The notes: a model not told the origin generated them from the sequence alone. Counted from the first letter of the stretch, positions 26,356 through 35,948 are shown. The stretch is DNA of 42,359 nt from Lentisphaeria bacterium (GCA_017462015.1 JAFTRX010000125.1:1-42359); one strand, 5' to 3'. Numbers and translations: made by a program.

Positions 26356-28830
26356 ATGAAATTGAAATTTTTTATAACCGGAGTGCTGACGGTCGCAATT
26401 TGCGCTACCGCTGCCGCCTTTGAACTTGGCAAGAGCGATCAAACGATCTATTTCAGCCGCGGCAACAATGTTCCGGCGGCTGAAATGAGCAAGCTGCTCG
26501 GCAAAGTGTTTGGAAAAAAATACAAAACTGTACTTCTTGGCAAAGCGGACAAAAAGAGCCTCAGCAATCCCGGCATTTACATCGGTTTTGCCGCTCCAAA
26601 ATTGAAGTATTCCATTCCCGCTGATAAAAAGGAGTTTATCGGAAGATACGCTGATGACAAGCGGCTTTTTGTCTGGGGAAATGACAAGGAAGGTCTCAAA
26701 GGTTCGGCGTTTGCCACCTTTGATTTTCTGGAAAAGTTTGCCGGTGTCCGTTTCCTCTGGCCCGGTGAACTCGGTACGGTTGCCGAAAAGAGCAAGCCGG
26801 TAACGGTTCCCAACGGGCATGATATTTTTGTTCCGCCCTTTGAATTGCGCATGACCAGCAGCTTTACCTACGGCAGAACCACTCTCACTCTGCAGGAGCG
26901 CAACGATCTTGACCGCTGGCAGGATCATCACAAGGTCGGCCGTGCCACCAAGTCCCGTGGTTCCGGCTTCCAGCATGCGTTCAACGGCCTGCTGCCGCGC
27001 CAGGTTTACGGCAAGGCGCATCCGGAATATTACTCGCTTATCACGCCTGAGCGCTGGATCGGTATGCCCAAACCCAACGTTCCCACCCGGAAAAACGATC
27101 CCACCGTTTCCGGGCCGTGGCAGGTTTGCACCTCCAATAAAGATGTGCGCCGCATTTTTGCTGAGAAAATCGCCGCTTCCAAGGATGGCAGGATCCGTTC
27201 CATCTCCCCCAATGACGGCTATGGTTTCTGCGAATGTGCCAACTGCAAAGCACAGGATGGTAAGGATGCCCAGCGTACCGGCAAAGCCGGACACCTGCGT
27301 GTGACCAACCGTATGTATGATTTTGCTCAGGATATCGCCTGGCAGGTGTGGAAGCTCAACCCCAAGGCGCGGGTCGGCATGTTCGCCTACAGCTTCTACG
27401 ACGGCATTCCGGATCAGAAGATCAAGTTCCCCCCGAACATGTATCTTTCTTACTGCTATATCATCTACCGCGCCGAAGACAAAGCCGCTGAAGATGAGAT
27501 CAACAACAAACTCACCGCGCTTGCCGCCACCGGTGCAAAGGTCATCGGCCGTGAATACTGGGGATGCCACTACACCATGGGGTATCCGTTGAGTCACAGC
27601 CGCAAGATCGACCGCAACCTCAAGACGTTGTACAAGTGCAACGCCGCCGGTATCTACGGCGAAACCGGCAAAAACTTCTCCTGCCGCGGCACCGATTTGT
27701 ACATTTTGTGCAAACTGGCCTGGAATCCGACGCTGAAACGCGAAGATCTCCTCAAAGATTACTGCGATGCCGCTTTCGGTAAAAAAGCCAGTCCCGTGAT
27801 GTACGAACTCTTTGAAAAGATCGAAGACTGGGTAGAGTCCAATACCCGGAAATTCAAGACTCAAAAAGGCGTGAATTTCAAGTATTACAAAAATGATTAT
27901 GCTGAGTTCAACCGCTTCCAGGCATCTATCTTCAATGAAGAGTTCAACAGGATGTGTAAAACATATCTCAACAAGGCTGCCAAACTTGCTGACTCCGCTG
28001 ACCGCAAGGCGCGTGTCAACTTCTTCCGGATCGGTTTGATGAAGGCGCTGAATACCACCGAATTTCTCCGTGCCAACGCGGATCTGGCTGCTATCGGTGT
28101 CAATATGCCGTTGACTCAACCGTCCGCAAACCTCATTCCCATGGAAAAGAGCGAAGTGATGAAGACGGTTCAGAACGCCCTTAACGTCAACAAAAAACGG
28201 AATATTTATTCATACACCTACGGGAACAACTTCGCTTTCGACAGAGGTCTGGGCAATGTGATCAATCTCCGTCCGTGGCACACGCTTGCCCAGATCGCCC
28301 GGATCGACATCCTGACCGGAAACTTCAACTATCTGGTCAATGGTGCTTTTGAATACTACGGTTACAGCTGGGATGCCAAAGCGGTCAAAGGCAGCGCCAA
28401 AAGCGCGCTGGTCACCACCGATAACTGCGATGCCCCCAATAACTTTATGGTCACCAGCCACGCCGGGCAGGGGGTGAGTTTGCAGACAGACCTTGAGCCC
28501 GGTGCTGTAATGGAAGTCAAACAGCTCCGCCCCATCGCCGCCAAAGCTCCCATGCAGCTTTCCGGTCAGATGTTTGTCAAGTGCCCCGGCGGTGAGCCGC
28601 AGAAATTCGTCAACGCCTGGTTCGGAAAACACAAGCTGGAACTGATTTGGGTCGACAAAGGTATGCAGACCCGCGTTGACTGGTGCGAAGTCCGCTTCAG
28701 ACCCATCGTCGTTGCCCCCGGAAAATATGATTTCCGTTTCACGGTCAGTAATCCTGCCGGGAAGGTGAAAGTTTTCAATTTTGACGATTTGCGGCTGCAG
28801 TTGAAAGAGATCAAGCGTGTTGCCAAATAA
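26356..28830 (+). CDS. Secreted DUF4838 protein, copy 4
   Basis: 824 residues with signal peptide MKLKFFITGVLTVAICATAA before FELG. Its signal region resembles copy 3 at DNA level, while its body (AGRATKSRGSGFQHAF-like loop, SISPNDGYGFCECANC, GREYWGCHYTM with Cys for Thr, YGETG) resembles copies 1 and 5. It may therefore be a mosaic. Two extra cysteines (GREYWGC, FSCRGT) lie near the putative active site. GAAGGA lies before the ATG, 11 bases after copy 3. Confidence 0.88.
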   Translation: MKLKFFITGVLTVAICATAAAFELGKSDQTIYFSRGNNVPAAEMSKLLGKVFGKKYKTVLLGKADKKSLSNPGIYIGFAAPKLKYSIPADKKEFIGRYADDKRLFVWGNDKEGLKGSAFATFDFLEKFAGVRFLWPGELGTVAEKSKPVTVPNGHDIFVPPFELRMTSSFTYGRTTLTLQERNDLDRWQDHHKVGRATKSRGSGFQHAFNGLLPRQVYGKAHPEYYSLITPERWIGMPKPNVPTRKNDPTVSGPWQVCTSNKDVRRIFAEKIAASKDGRIRSISPNDGYGFCECANCKAQDGKDAQRTGKAGHLRVTNRMYDFAQDIAWQVWKLNPKARVGMFAYSFYDGIPDQKIKFPPNMYLSYCYIIYRAEDKAAEDEINNKLTALAATGAKVIGREYWGCHYTMGYPLSHSRKIDRNLKTLYKCNAAGIYGETGKNFSCRGTDLYILCKLAWNPTLKREDLLKDYCDAAFGKKASPVMYELFEKIEDWVESNTRKFKTQKGVNFKYYKNDYAEFNRFQASIFNEEFNRMCKTYLNKAAKLADSADRKARVNFFRIGLMKALNTTEFLRANADLAAIGVNMPLTQPSANLIPMEKSEVMKTVQNALNVNKKRNIYSYTYGNNFAFDRGLGNVINLRPWHTLAQIARIDILTGNFNYLVNGAFEYYGYSWDAKAVKGSAKSALVTTDNCDAPNNFMVTSHAGQGVSLQTDLEPGAVMEVKQLRPIAAKAPMQLSGQMFVKCPGGEPQKFVNAWFGKHKLELIWVDKGMQTRVDWCEVRFRPIVVAPGKYDFRFTVSNPAGKVKVFNFDDLRLQLKEIKRVAK

Positions 28831-28855
28831 ATTTTAATATAGGACGTTGAAAAGA

Positions 28856-31333
28856 ATGGAATTTAAAAAACTTTCACTGCTCGCTCTGTCTCTGCTGATT
28901 TCCGTATCAGCAGCTGCCTTTGAGTTGGGCAATGCGGATGCCACCATCTGGCACAGCAAAAAAAGTGCCGCGCAGGCGCAGGTTTTGCAGAAGTATCTGA
29001 GCAAGGTTTTCGGGAAAAAATATTCTCTGAAACTTTACACTAAAGGGAAACATCTTCCCGGAATTTTTGTCGGCATCCAGCAGCCCAATGCCACGCTCAA
29101 GGTGGATGTTGAACGCGACTACACCGTCATCCACAGTGAAAAAGACAAAGTTTACATTTACGGTAATGACCGTGCCAAACTCACCGGTACTGCCTATGCG
29201 GTTGCCTCCTTTCTGGAAAAATATGCCGGTGTCCGCTTCCTCTGGCCCGGTGAACTCGGTACGGTTGCCGAAAAAAGCAAGCCGGTTACGGTCAAAGAGG
29301 GTACTGATCTCTATGTGCCGCCGTTCAAGCTGCGCATGACCAGCAGTTTCACTTACGGAATGCGTATTCTTTCTGCCAAAGATGCTGCTGATCTCCATAC
29401 CTGGCTGCTGCGGATGAAGACCGGCCGTTCGATCTTCTCCAGCGGTTCCGGGTTCCAGCATGCATTCTTCCATCTTATTCCGCGTGAAAAATACGGAAAA
29501 GAACATCCGGAATATTACTCTCTGGTCACTCCTGCCCGGTGGATCGGCGAACCCAAACCCACCGTCCCGACCCGGCGCAACGATCCCAGTTTCGGCGGGC
29601 CTGCTCAGCTTTGTACATCCAATAAAGATGTCCGCCGGATAATTGCACAAAAGATCGCCTCTCATAAAGATGGCAAAATCCGTTCCATCTCTCCCAATGA
29701 CGGATTCGGGTTCTGCGAATGTGCAAATTGTCTTGCTCAGGATGGCAATGACTCCAAGCGCTTGCGCAATAATCACTTGACGGTGACCAACCGCATGTAC
29801 GATTTTGCCGAGGATATTGCCAAACAGGTCTATAAAATCAATCCCAAAGCTAAAGTCGGCATGTTCGCCTACAGCTTCTACAACGGCGTTCCGGAACAGA
29901 AGATCCAGTTCCCGCCCAACATGTATCTCTCTTACTGCTACTTTATCGGTTTTACCAAAAACAGAGCTGAAGAAGATGAGATCAACAACAAGATCATCGG
30001 TCTCGGTAAAACCGGCGCCCAGGTCGTCGGCAGAGAGTACTGGGGAACTCATTATACCATGAACTACCCGCTCAACCACAGCCGCAAGATCGATCGTAAC
30101 GTCAAAGCTCTGCACAAAGCCAATGCCGCCGGAATTTACGGTGAAACCGGCAAATGCTTCGCTGCCCGTGCCAGTGATTTGTACATCCTGTGCAAACTCT
30201 CCTGGGAACCGACTCTGAAACGCGAAGCTCTGCTTAAAGAGTTTTGCGATGCCGCATTCGGTGCAAAGGCCAGTCCGGTGATGTATGAGCTCTTTGAAAA
30301 AATCGAAGACCGCGTTGAAACTTGCATGCCGCAATTTTTCTCCGGAAAAATGGTTAAATATTATCCCAACGGCTATGCTGAACGCAACCGGTTGATGTCG
30401 GAAGTGATCTTTAACGCCGATTTCCAGAAGATGTGCGCTCCCTACATCAAAAAGGCGCGTAAACTTGCCGATACTCCGGAACGCAAAGCGCGAGTTGACT
30501 TCATCAACCGCGGTATCCGTATGGCGGCGGTCACCACCGAATCTTTGCGCAGCATCGCCGATCTGGCGGCTGCCGGTGTCAATATGCCGCTGACGCAGCC
30601 CTCTGGCAACAATATCCGCATGGAGAAAAAGAACCTTATCAAGGTCGCTGCCCGTGCGGTCAAAGCTGAAGGTGCCCGCAACACCTTCCTGCTTGCCAAC
30701 TCCGGCGACAACGCCATCACCCGCGGCGTATTCTTCGGCGGTTCCAGTTTCAGTCTGCGTCCGTGGAAAGGTCTTTCGGAAATTGCTTTGATCCAGCTCA
30801 AGAACGGTATGTACAACTACGTTGTCAACAACGCGTTTGAATATTACGGTTACAGCTGGATCGTCAAAAACATCAAGGGCAATGGTTCGTTCAAATACAC
30901 CGCCGAAACCAACCGCGATTCCGATGATAACTACATGGTTCCCTGTCACGCAGGGCAGGGTATCAGTTTGCAGCTCGACATGCCTGCCGGGACAGAAATG
31001 AGTATTACCCAGCAGCGCCCGGCATCTTCCGATGTTCCGGTGCGGGCATCGCTCAGCTTCTTTGTCAAATCTGCCGGAAACCCGCTGAATAATCTCTCTG
31101 TCTATCTCGGAGACAAAAAGCTTGAAGGCGTTTGGGTCGATGAAAAGCTCAAGAGCGCTGACAACTGGCATGAGTTACGCTTTGTTCCGGTGGAATTGGC
31201 CCCCGGCGATTATCCGATCAAGGTGGTCGTTTCCAATCCGGCAAAGGATAAAGCTGTCACTGTCAACTTTGACAATTTCCAGTTGAAATTCAAAGAACTG
31301 CGCACTGTCGCAAAAAAAGGAGCAAAAAAATGA
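28856..31333 (+). CDS. Secreted DUF4838 protein, copy 5
   Basis: 825 residues from the ATG at 28856 (AGGA eleven bases upstream). The frame extends to a TTG at 28847, which is only two bases from that AGGA and is rejected. Signal peptide MEFKKLSLLALSLLISVSAA before FELG. All shared motifs are present (FCECANC, GREYWGTHYTM, YGETG). It ends in a basic tail KKGAKK, and its stop overlaps the next gene by four bases (ATGA), so translation is coupled to the sugar-isomerase-like protein. Confidence 0.88.
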   Translation: MEFKKLSLLALSLLISVSAAAFELGNADATIWHSKKSAAQAQVLQKYLSKVFGKKYSLKLYTKGKHLPGIFVGIQQPNATLKVDVERDYTVIHSEKDKVYIYGNDRAKLTGTAYAVASFLEKYAGVRFLWPGELGTVAEKSKPVTVKEGTDLYVPPFKLRMTSSFTYGMRILSAKDAADLHTWLLRMKTGRSIFSSGSGFQHAFFHLIPREKYGKEHPEYYSLVTPARWIGEPKPTVPTRRNDPSFGGPAQLCTSNKDVRRIIAQKIASHKDGKIRSISPNDGFGFCECANCLAQDGNDSKRLRNNHLTVTNRMYDFAEDIAKQVYKINPKAKVGMFAYSFYNGVPEQKIQFPPNMYLSYCYFIGFTKNRAEEDEINNKIIGLGKTGAQVVGREYWGTHYTMNYPLNHSRKIDRNVKALHKANAAGIYGETGKCFAARASDLYILCKLSWEPTLKREALLKEFCDAAFGAKASPVMYELFEKIEDRVETCMPQFFSGKMVKYYPNGYAERNRLMSEVIFNADFQKMCAPYIKKARKLADTPERKARVDFINRGIRMAAVTTESLRSIADLAAAGVNMPLTQPSGNNIRMEKKNLIKVAARAVKAEGARNTFLLANSGDNAITRGVFFGGSSFSLRPWKGLSEIALIQLKNGMYNYVVNNAFEYYGYSWIVKNIKGNGSFKYTAETNRDSDDNYMVPCHAGQGISLQLDMPAGTEMSITQQRPASSDVPVRASLSFFVKSAGNPLNNLSVYLGDKKLEGVWVDEKLKSADNWHELRFVPVELAPGDYPIKVVVSNPAKDKAVTVNFDNFQLKFKELRTVAKKGAKK

Positions 31334-32229
31334 TTTTGCCGGAAATGACCCATTATCTGGGGCCGGACGTGACGGGTGCCGCCATCGGCGCCCGCATGGA
31401 GGAGTTTGCCGGGGCGGGGATCAAACATCTTCAGCTCAATCCCAAAGATTTGCAGCGGATGAAGGATGATCCGGAGTATCGCCGTGAAATGTTTTATCAG
31501 GCAGATAAAAACAAGCTCACCATCCGGGATGCCCACGCACCGCACCAGGTCGAGGATTCCCTCGGTGTGCCGGTTCCGGTTGAACTGGTCATCAAATCCC
31601 AGCTCAACGCCATTGAGATCGCCGGTTCGCTGGGCTTGACCACGCTTACCATCCACGCCGGAAGAACGCGCCGGGTAGGGGAGTTTGCTCAAGATTACGG
31701 CCTGTTTCCCTATGTCGATCTGCCGGCTGCGGAAAAACGGGTTTGTCAGGCATTGGATGTATTGATCCCTGCGGCAGAAAAGAACAACTGCATCATCGCG
31801 CTGGAAAACCTGTTTCTCCCGGCATGTACAGCTGACTTCCTGACTCCGATCGTGGAAAAATACAACCACCCGAATCTCGGCATGTGTTATGATTCCGGAC
31901 ACGCACTGCTCGTTGAGGCACAGGAGGGCAAAACTTCCGACGATATTGCCGAATGGATCCGTTGCGGCTGGGACGATGATAAAGTCATCTTCCAGAGCGA
32001 TCAGCTTGACCGGATGCTGAATCAGGTCGTTACCACCCATTTGCATGACAACAATGGTAAAAATGACCAGCATCTCGCTCCCGGCGATGGTGTCGCCAAC
32101 TGGGACAGCATCATTGAGCGTTTGAAGAAAGCTCCGCGCCTGACCACGCTGCAGTCGGAGTTGATCGGCCGGTTGGTGGTTGCTCCTGCCAGTGACGTGG
32201 TTGAATGGTATAAGATGTTCAACATTTAA
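31330..32229 (+). CDS. Sugar phosphate isomerase/epimerase-like TIM-barrel protein
   Basis: 299 residues, no signal peptide. It belongs to the xylose isomerase-like TIM-barrel (AP endonuclease family 2) group. The expected metal ligands are visible: Glu in IIALENLFLP, Asp and His in LGMCYDSGHA, His and Asp in HLHDNNG, and Glu in LQSELIG. Such enzymes isomerise or epimerise sugars in the cytoplasm. Being coupled to five exported glycan-active candidates, it probably processes an imported product sugar. AGGAG precedes the ATG. Confidence 0.85.
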   Translation: MILPEMTHYLGPDVTGAAIGARMEEFAGAGIKHLQLNPKDLQRMKDDPEYRREMFYQADKNKLTIRDAHAPHQVEDSLGVPVPVELVIKSQLNAIEIAGSLGLTTLTIHAGRTRRVGEFAQDYGLFPYVDLPAAEKRVCQALDVLIPAAEKNNCIIALENLFLPACTADFLTPIVEKYNHPNLGMCYDSGHALLVEAQEGKTSDDIAEWIRCGWDDDKVIFQSDQLDRMLNQVVTTHLHDNNGKNDQHLAPGDGVANWDSIIERLKKAPRLTTLQSELIGRLVVAPASDVVEWYKMFNI

Positions 32230-32243
32230 AAGAAAGGTGTTTT

Positions 32244-35156
32244 ATGAAAAATGTAAAATTTTTGTTTGCAGTACTGGCGGCACTTATGGTGTCCGCAGTT
32301 TCCGCCGCCAAACCGGTCGGCGTGTGGAAGGGGAATTCCTGGAACCGCTTGGGTGAATTGGTGAATGCCACCGTGTTCAACCCTCAATGGCACAAGGACA
32401 AACCGTTGACGGTCAATTTTACCGGAAAAGAGTTTGACAAAGTTTCTGCCGTCGTCTATCTGCATGGCAACAATCTCTTCCGTTTCCGCGAGTTCAACAA
32501 AACCAACATCGCGGCGATGGAAAAATTCGTCAGCAACGGCGGTGTGCTGCTTATTCTTGTGGACGGCGGAAGCGATCCCGGTGTCAGCAATACCCGGCTG
32601 ATGGCGAAATTGCTCGGCGCTAAAAAGTTCACCCGTTTGTCCAGTGTTCCGGAGCTGAAAGACCCCTCATGGAAGGATTGCGTTGCCGCTTCTGAAGTTT
32701 TTGAACACATGCTGGCACCGCGGGCAAACGCAAAAAAATCCGAACCGGCAGTGTCTGCCGGCTCTTCCCGGGCAATCAATGCAACACCTGCAAAAAGTGA
32801 TTTGGCAAATATGATCGCTTTGACCGGTCTCACCACCGCCAAACCGATCATCGGAGATGCATCCGGTGCGACCGTAACTGTCAATCAACTCGGCAAAGGT
32901 AAAGTTTATTTTGTCAACGTCCGGCTGACCGAGTCCCACACCAAATACTGGCAGCATTATCACGATGCCGCCAATGCCGCATGGGAACAATATCTTCCTT
33001 TTGCCAAAAAATTCCATTCTATCCTGATGAGTGTAAAACCGGCATTGAGCAAAGAAAAACGTGAGATATGGGATCCCACGCCCCTCGGTCCCAAAGCCTC
33101 TCCTGCCAAAATCAAACCGCGCACGCCGAAAAAGCTGGTGTCTGCCCGGAAATATGAAAAACTCAACGGCGCTCCGCTGGTTCTGGTTGCCAATGGCAAG
33201 CCGCAGGCACTGCTGATCGCCCGCCGCGTCGGCGAGCGCGCTGCCTTCGATACGCTCAACAATCTGCTGGTCAAAATGGCAGGAGCAAGCGCAAAACTGC
33301 CGCAACCGGCCCCGAAAGCGGTCGGAGCAAAAGGTGATAAATGGTCGTGGCGCCGGCAGGCTTACGCTACAAAGATCCAGTTCGAAGTTTCACCGAAAGT
33401 TGAAATCACTGCCTCCGGCAACACCATCACTATCAGCGCTCCGTCTCCCGTTATCGGTATTCAGACTTTCATGCGGGAAGCACTGGGATACCGCATGCTC
33501 TGGCCGGGCAAAGATGGTGAAGTCTACAACAAAAGCACCAGCATCAGCGTCGCGCCATTTAAACTCACTGACCGATCTCCGATCCGGCAGCGCGCTATCC
33601 GCAACGGTCTTTCCTGCGGAAAATATCCCTGGAAAACTCCGGAAGGAAAAGTTATTCAGATAAACTCCCGTCCCGGCATGAGCAAGGGCTGTGATATTAT
33701 CGGTCTTGACGTTCGTGAAGTGGTCAAGGCCCGCAGTGCGCATGGTTCCTGGGCTCCTGTCCAGCGGCTCGGCGGCACCCTCCGTGAAGGCGGCGGTGTC
33801 AACTTCTACAACTGGCAGAAAAAATACGGAAAAACCAAACCGCATTTGCTCGCGTTGCAGTTTGAAACTGTCCGTAAAATGAAAACTGCCCATGTCCGTA
33901 TTTGCAAATCCAATCCGGAAACCATCAAGATCGCCGTTCAGGAAGCGCTGGTCAATTTGAAGCGCCCCAAAAACAAAAATGTCGAATACTACCGCTTCTC
34001 TCCCAGTGACGGCGGATATGACATCATGTGCATGTGCGAAAATTGCCGCAAATGGGATCCTACCGGCGGATATGTCGGCACTTCCCGCGCTTTTCTCGGT
34101 CGTAACCGTCCCGTCTTCCAGTATCCCCGGATGACTGACCGCGTACTTCGCTTCACTTGCGAAGCGGCGCGAGAGCTGCAGAAGCATAAACCGAAGATGA
34201 AAGTCGTCTATCTGGCGTACGCCGGTTATCTGGCTCCGCCGGAATATTATCACGATGTCCCGGACAACATTCTCGTTACCTTCGTCGGCGGCGAATATCT
34301 CAACACCAAACAGCGTGATCGTGACCGCGCTTACTGGAAGTATTGGTCCGGCGTGGCAAAAGAGTTGTGCTGGCGTCCGAACTTCCTCGGCGGCGGCAGC
34401 GGTATGCCGCTGATGTATTTCCGGGAAATGGCGAATGACCTCAAACATTTTGCCTCCACCGGTATGGTCGGCGGTGATTTCGATACCCTGCCGCACCACT
34501 GGGCGACCAACGCGCTCAACTACTACATCCTCGCCAACTTGCTGTGGGATCCTGCCACTCCGCTTGAAGAGCTTATCAACGATTTCTGTGACAAAGGTTT
34601 CGGTGCCGCCTCTGCGGATATGAAGCGTTACTATGCTTACTGCGAAAAGCTCACCGGAAACTATGTTTCTCTCGGCGGTGAATCCATCAAGCAGATGGAG
34701 GATCTGACTGCGGTTCCGACCGGCGGTTTCGGCAAATTCTGCCGTGCATTTACGGCGGATGATTTCAAGAAACTGGAAGGCATTCTCGCTGATGCCCGCA
34801 AAAAAGTCGGGGCAGATTCACCGGAACTCCGCCGCATCGACTTCGTTGCCGCCGGGTTGAAATACTTCAAGCTGAACCGCGAATTCGCGATGAAGTATTG
34901 GAAGACTCCGGCAAAACAGCGCAAAACTCTTATTCCGGAAATCAACAAACTGGTTGTTGAATGGAAGAAGATTTTTGCAGAATATCCTTTCGCAATCAAC
35001 GTTCCGGCACTGGCAAGCGGCTATTATTACAGCTTCTTCCGCAACTGCGGTTGGAAGCCCGTGCACCAGTTCGCAAAAGGTGAACCGCAAAGCAGCAAAG
35101 ATTCCGGTAAAAAAGAGAAAAAGTCTGAGCCGAAGAATCTGCAAATAAGTCGTTGA
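32244..35156 (+). CDS. Long, divergent DUF4838-like secreted protein, copy 6
   Basis: 970 residues with signal peptide MKNVKFLFAVLAALMVSAVSA. Residues 30-270 are a Rossmann-like, ThuA/glutamine-amidotransferase-type domain (VVYLHGNN, NGGVLLILVDGGSDPGVSNTR) absent from copies 1-5. An alpha-glucuronidase N-like segment (FMREALGYRMLWPGKDGEV) follows, then the DUF4838 barrel with the cysteine motif SPSDGGYDIMCMCENC. The GREYWG and YGETG sites of the other copies are not conserved: the latter position reads GGDFDTLPHHW, so its chemistry may differ. AGAAAGG precedes the ATG. It is the last gene of the operon and has a low-complexity KSKKEK-type tail. Confidence 0.82.
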   Translation: MKNVKFLFAVLAALMVSAVSAAKPVGVWKGNSWNRLGELVNATVFNPQWHKDKPLTVNFTGKEFDKVSAVVYLHGNNLFRFREFNKTNIAAMEKFVSNGGVLLILVDGGSDPGVSNTRLMAKLLGAKKFTRLSSVPELKDPSWKDCVAASEVFEHMLAPRANAKKSEPAVSAGSSRAINATPAKSDLANMIALTGLTTAKPIIGDASGATVTVNQLGKGKVYFVNVRLTESHTKYWQHYHDAANAAWEQYLPFAKKFHSILMSVKPALSKEKREIWDPTPLGPKASPAKIKPRTPKKLVSARKYEKLNGAPLVLVANGKPQALLIARRVGERAAFDTLNNLLVKMAGASAKLPQPAPKAVGAKGDKWSWRRQAYATKIQFEVSPKVEITASGNTITISAPSPVIGIQTFMREALGYRMLWPGKDGEVYNKSTSISVAPFKLTDRSPIRQRAIRNGLSCGKYPWKTPEGKVIQINSRPGMSKGCDIIGLDVREVVKARSAHGSWAPVQRLGGTLREGGGVNFYNWQKKYGKTKPHLLALQFETVRKMKTAHVRICKSNPETIKIAVQEALVNLKRPKNKNVEYYRFSPSDGGYDIMCMCENCRKWDPTGGYVGTSRAFLGRNRPVFQYPRMTDRVLRFTCEAARELQKHKPKMKVVYLAYAGYLAPPEYYHDVPDNILVTFVGGEYLNTKQRDRDRAYWKYWSGVAKELCWRPNFLGGGSGMPLMYFREMANDLKHFASTGMVGGDFDTLPHHWATNALNYYILANLLWDPATPLEELINDFCDKGFGAASADMKRYYAYCEKLTGNYVSLGGESIKQMEDLTAVPTGGFGKFCRAFTADDFKKLEGILADARKKVGADSPELRRIDFVAAGLKYFKLNREFAMKYWKTPAKQRKTLIPEINKLVVEWKKIFAEYPFAINVPALASGYYYSFFRNCGWKPVHQFAKGEPQSSKDSGKKEKKSEPKNLQISR

Positions 35157-35196
35157 ATGGAAAGAGATTTTTACTGAATACTCTTTTGGCATCAAC
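35152..35196 (+). pseudogene. Fossil 3' fragment of a copy-6-like gene
   Basis: These 45 bases align without gaps to 34956-35000 inside the preceding gene (36 of 45 identical by hand count). They translate to VEWKEIFTEYSFGIN, against VEWKKIFAEYPFAIN in the gene. The fragment overlaps the gene's stop region in another frame and runs into the terminator. It is best explained by loss of a second copy-6-like gene. Confidence 0.7.
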
Positions 35197-35208
35197 AGAA
35201 AAAGCATT

Positions 35209-35245
35209 GGGGCAGTTGCAAACTTTTGCAACTGCCCCAATTTTT
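35209..35245 (+). terminator. Rho-independent terminator of the DUF4838 operon
   Basis: Perfect 13-base stem GGGGCAGTTGCAA (35209-35221) with TTGCAACTGCCCC (35226-35238), loop ACTT, then AATTTTT. It lies 52 bases after the last stop codon. Confidence 0.9.
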
Positions 35246-35255
35246 GCGGCGGTAG

Positions 35256-35276
35256 TCTCGCAGTAACGTTGCGAGA
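35256..35276. terminator. Second hairpin after the operon, related to the one behind mcsB
   Basis: Arms TCTCGCA (35256-35262) and TGCGAGA (35270-35276) around GTAACGT. The core CTCGCAGTA...GCGAGAT matches 384-403. It sits between two convergent genes and could act in both directions. Confidence 0.5.
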
Positions 35277-35300
35277 TTGCCGCTGTTAATTATAATTATA

Positions 35301-35948
35301 TCAGTCGGAGATGCGTTCCAGCATCGCTTCGGAATCGGTTCTGCCGGGGATGACACTGAAATCATAGAAGCTGTTTCGCCCCTCACATCCGGTGAATCCG
35401 ACATAATATGTTTCCGGCCAATCATCGGCGAGCCGGCAGCCGAAGGTCTTGCCGTCACAGCCCATAAGCAGGAATTTTCCCTTGTGGGTGCAAATCATCT
35501 CCGCTGTGAGCGTATGTTTTTCATTGATCGCCAAATCAAGTTCGATAAATGAAAGCAGCTTCCATGACGGTTTGCCGTCTTTGTAAAAGTGATGCCACAA
35601 ATTCACTCCGCGGTCATAAAGCACCACCTCCAGATGTTCGTGGTGAATCGGTCCCAGTTCACGCGAAAGCACGATCAGCGGTGCCATGCGGCTGTGGAAA
35701 ACGCAGGTCGTCGCCAATCTCGCACTGCCGGTGACCGGCTGTTTCAAGAGCATGCTGATGTAACTTTCTCCGGTACGGTCGCGCCCCATTTGCATGTCTT
35801 CGGGTTTGAGGTCATCCGGAACGTAGTTGGATATACAATCCTCCTTCTGTATCCAGTGACTTACATCTTCCCAGCGGGGACTGCGCACAACGAGCCAGTC
35901 ATCTTTGTTCCATTGGCCGTTTCCGAATGTGGTGTAATATTTTTCCAT
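35301..35948 (-). CDS. Beta-rich protein of unknown function
   Basis: 215 residues from the ATG at 35948, which has AAGGAG seven bases upstream. The open frame extends 53 codons further but that part is non-coding in composition. No signal peptide or membrane helix. The sequence is rich in beta strands and aromatic residues, and the C-terminal part (TAEMICTHKGKFLLMGCDG ... YVGFTGCEGRNSFYDFSVI) looks like a concanavalin/laminin-G-type jelly roll. A carbohydrate-binding or degrading role is suggested by shape and neighbours only. It has its own upstream promoter region, separate from the CocE operon. Confidence 0.75.
   Translation of the reverse strand: MEKYYTTFGNGQWNKDDWLVVRSPRWEDVSHWIQKEDCISNYVPDDLKPEDMQMGRDRTGESYISMLLKQPVTGSARLATTCVFHSRMAPLIVLSRELGPIHHEHLEVVLYDRGVNLWHHFYKDGKPSWKLLSFIELDLAINEKHTLTAEMICTHKGKFLLMGCDGKTFGCRLADDWPETYYVGFTGCEGRNSFYDFSVIPGRTDSEAMLERISD

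Noticed and set aside
19013-31171. Antisense frames of 600-750 residues opposite every DUF4838 copy
   Set aside because: They recur because the sense genes are paralogues; their translations lack motifs and start signals.
35152-35290. Translation running past the copy-6 stop as part of that gene
   Set aside because: The similar stretch is in a different frame from the gene and runs into the terminator; it is treated as a fossil fragment.
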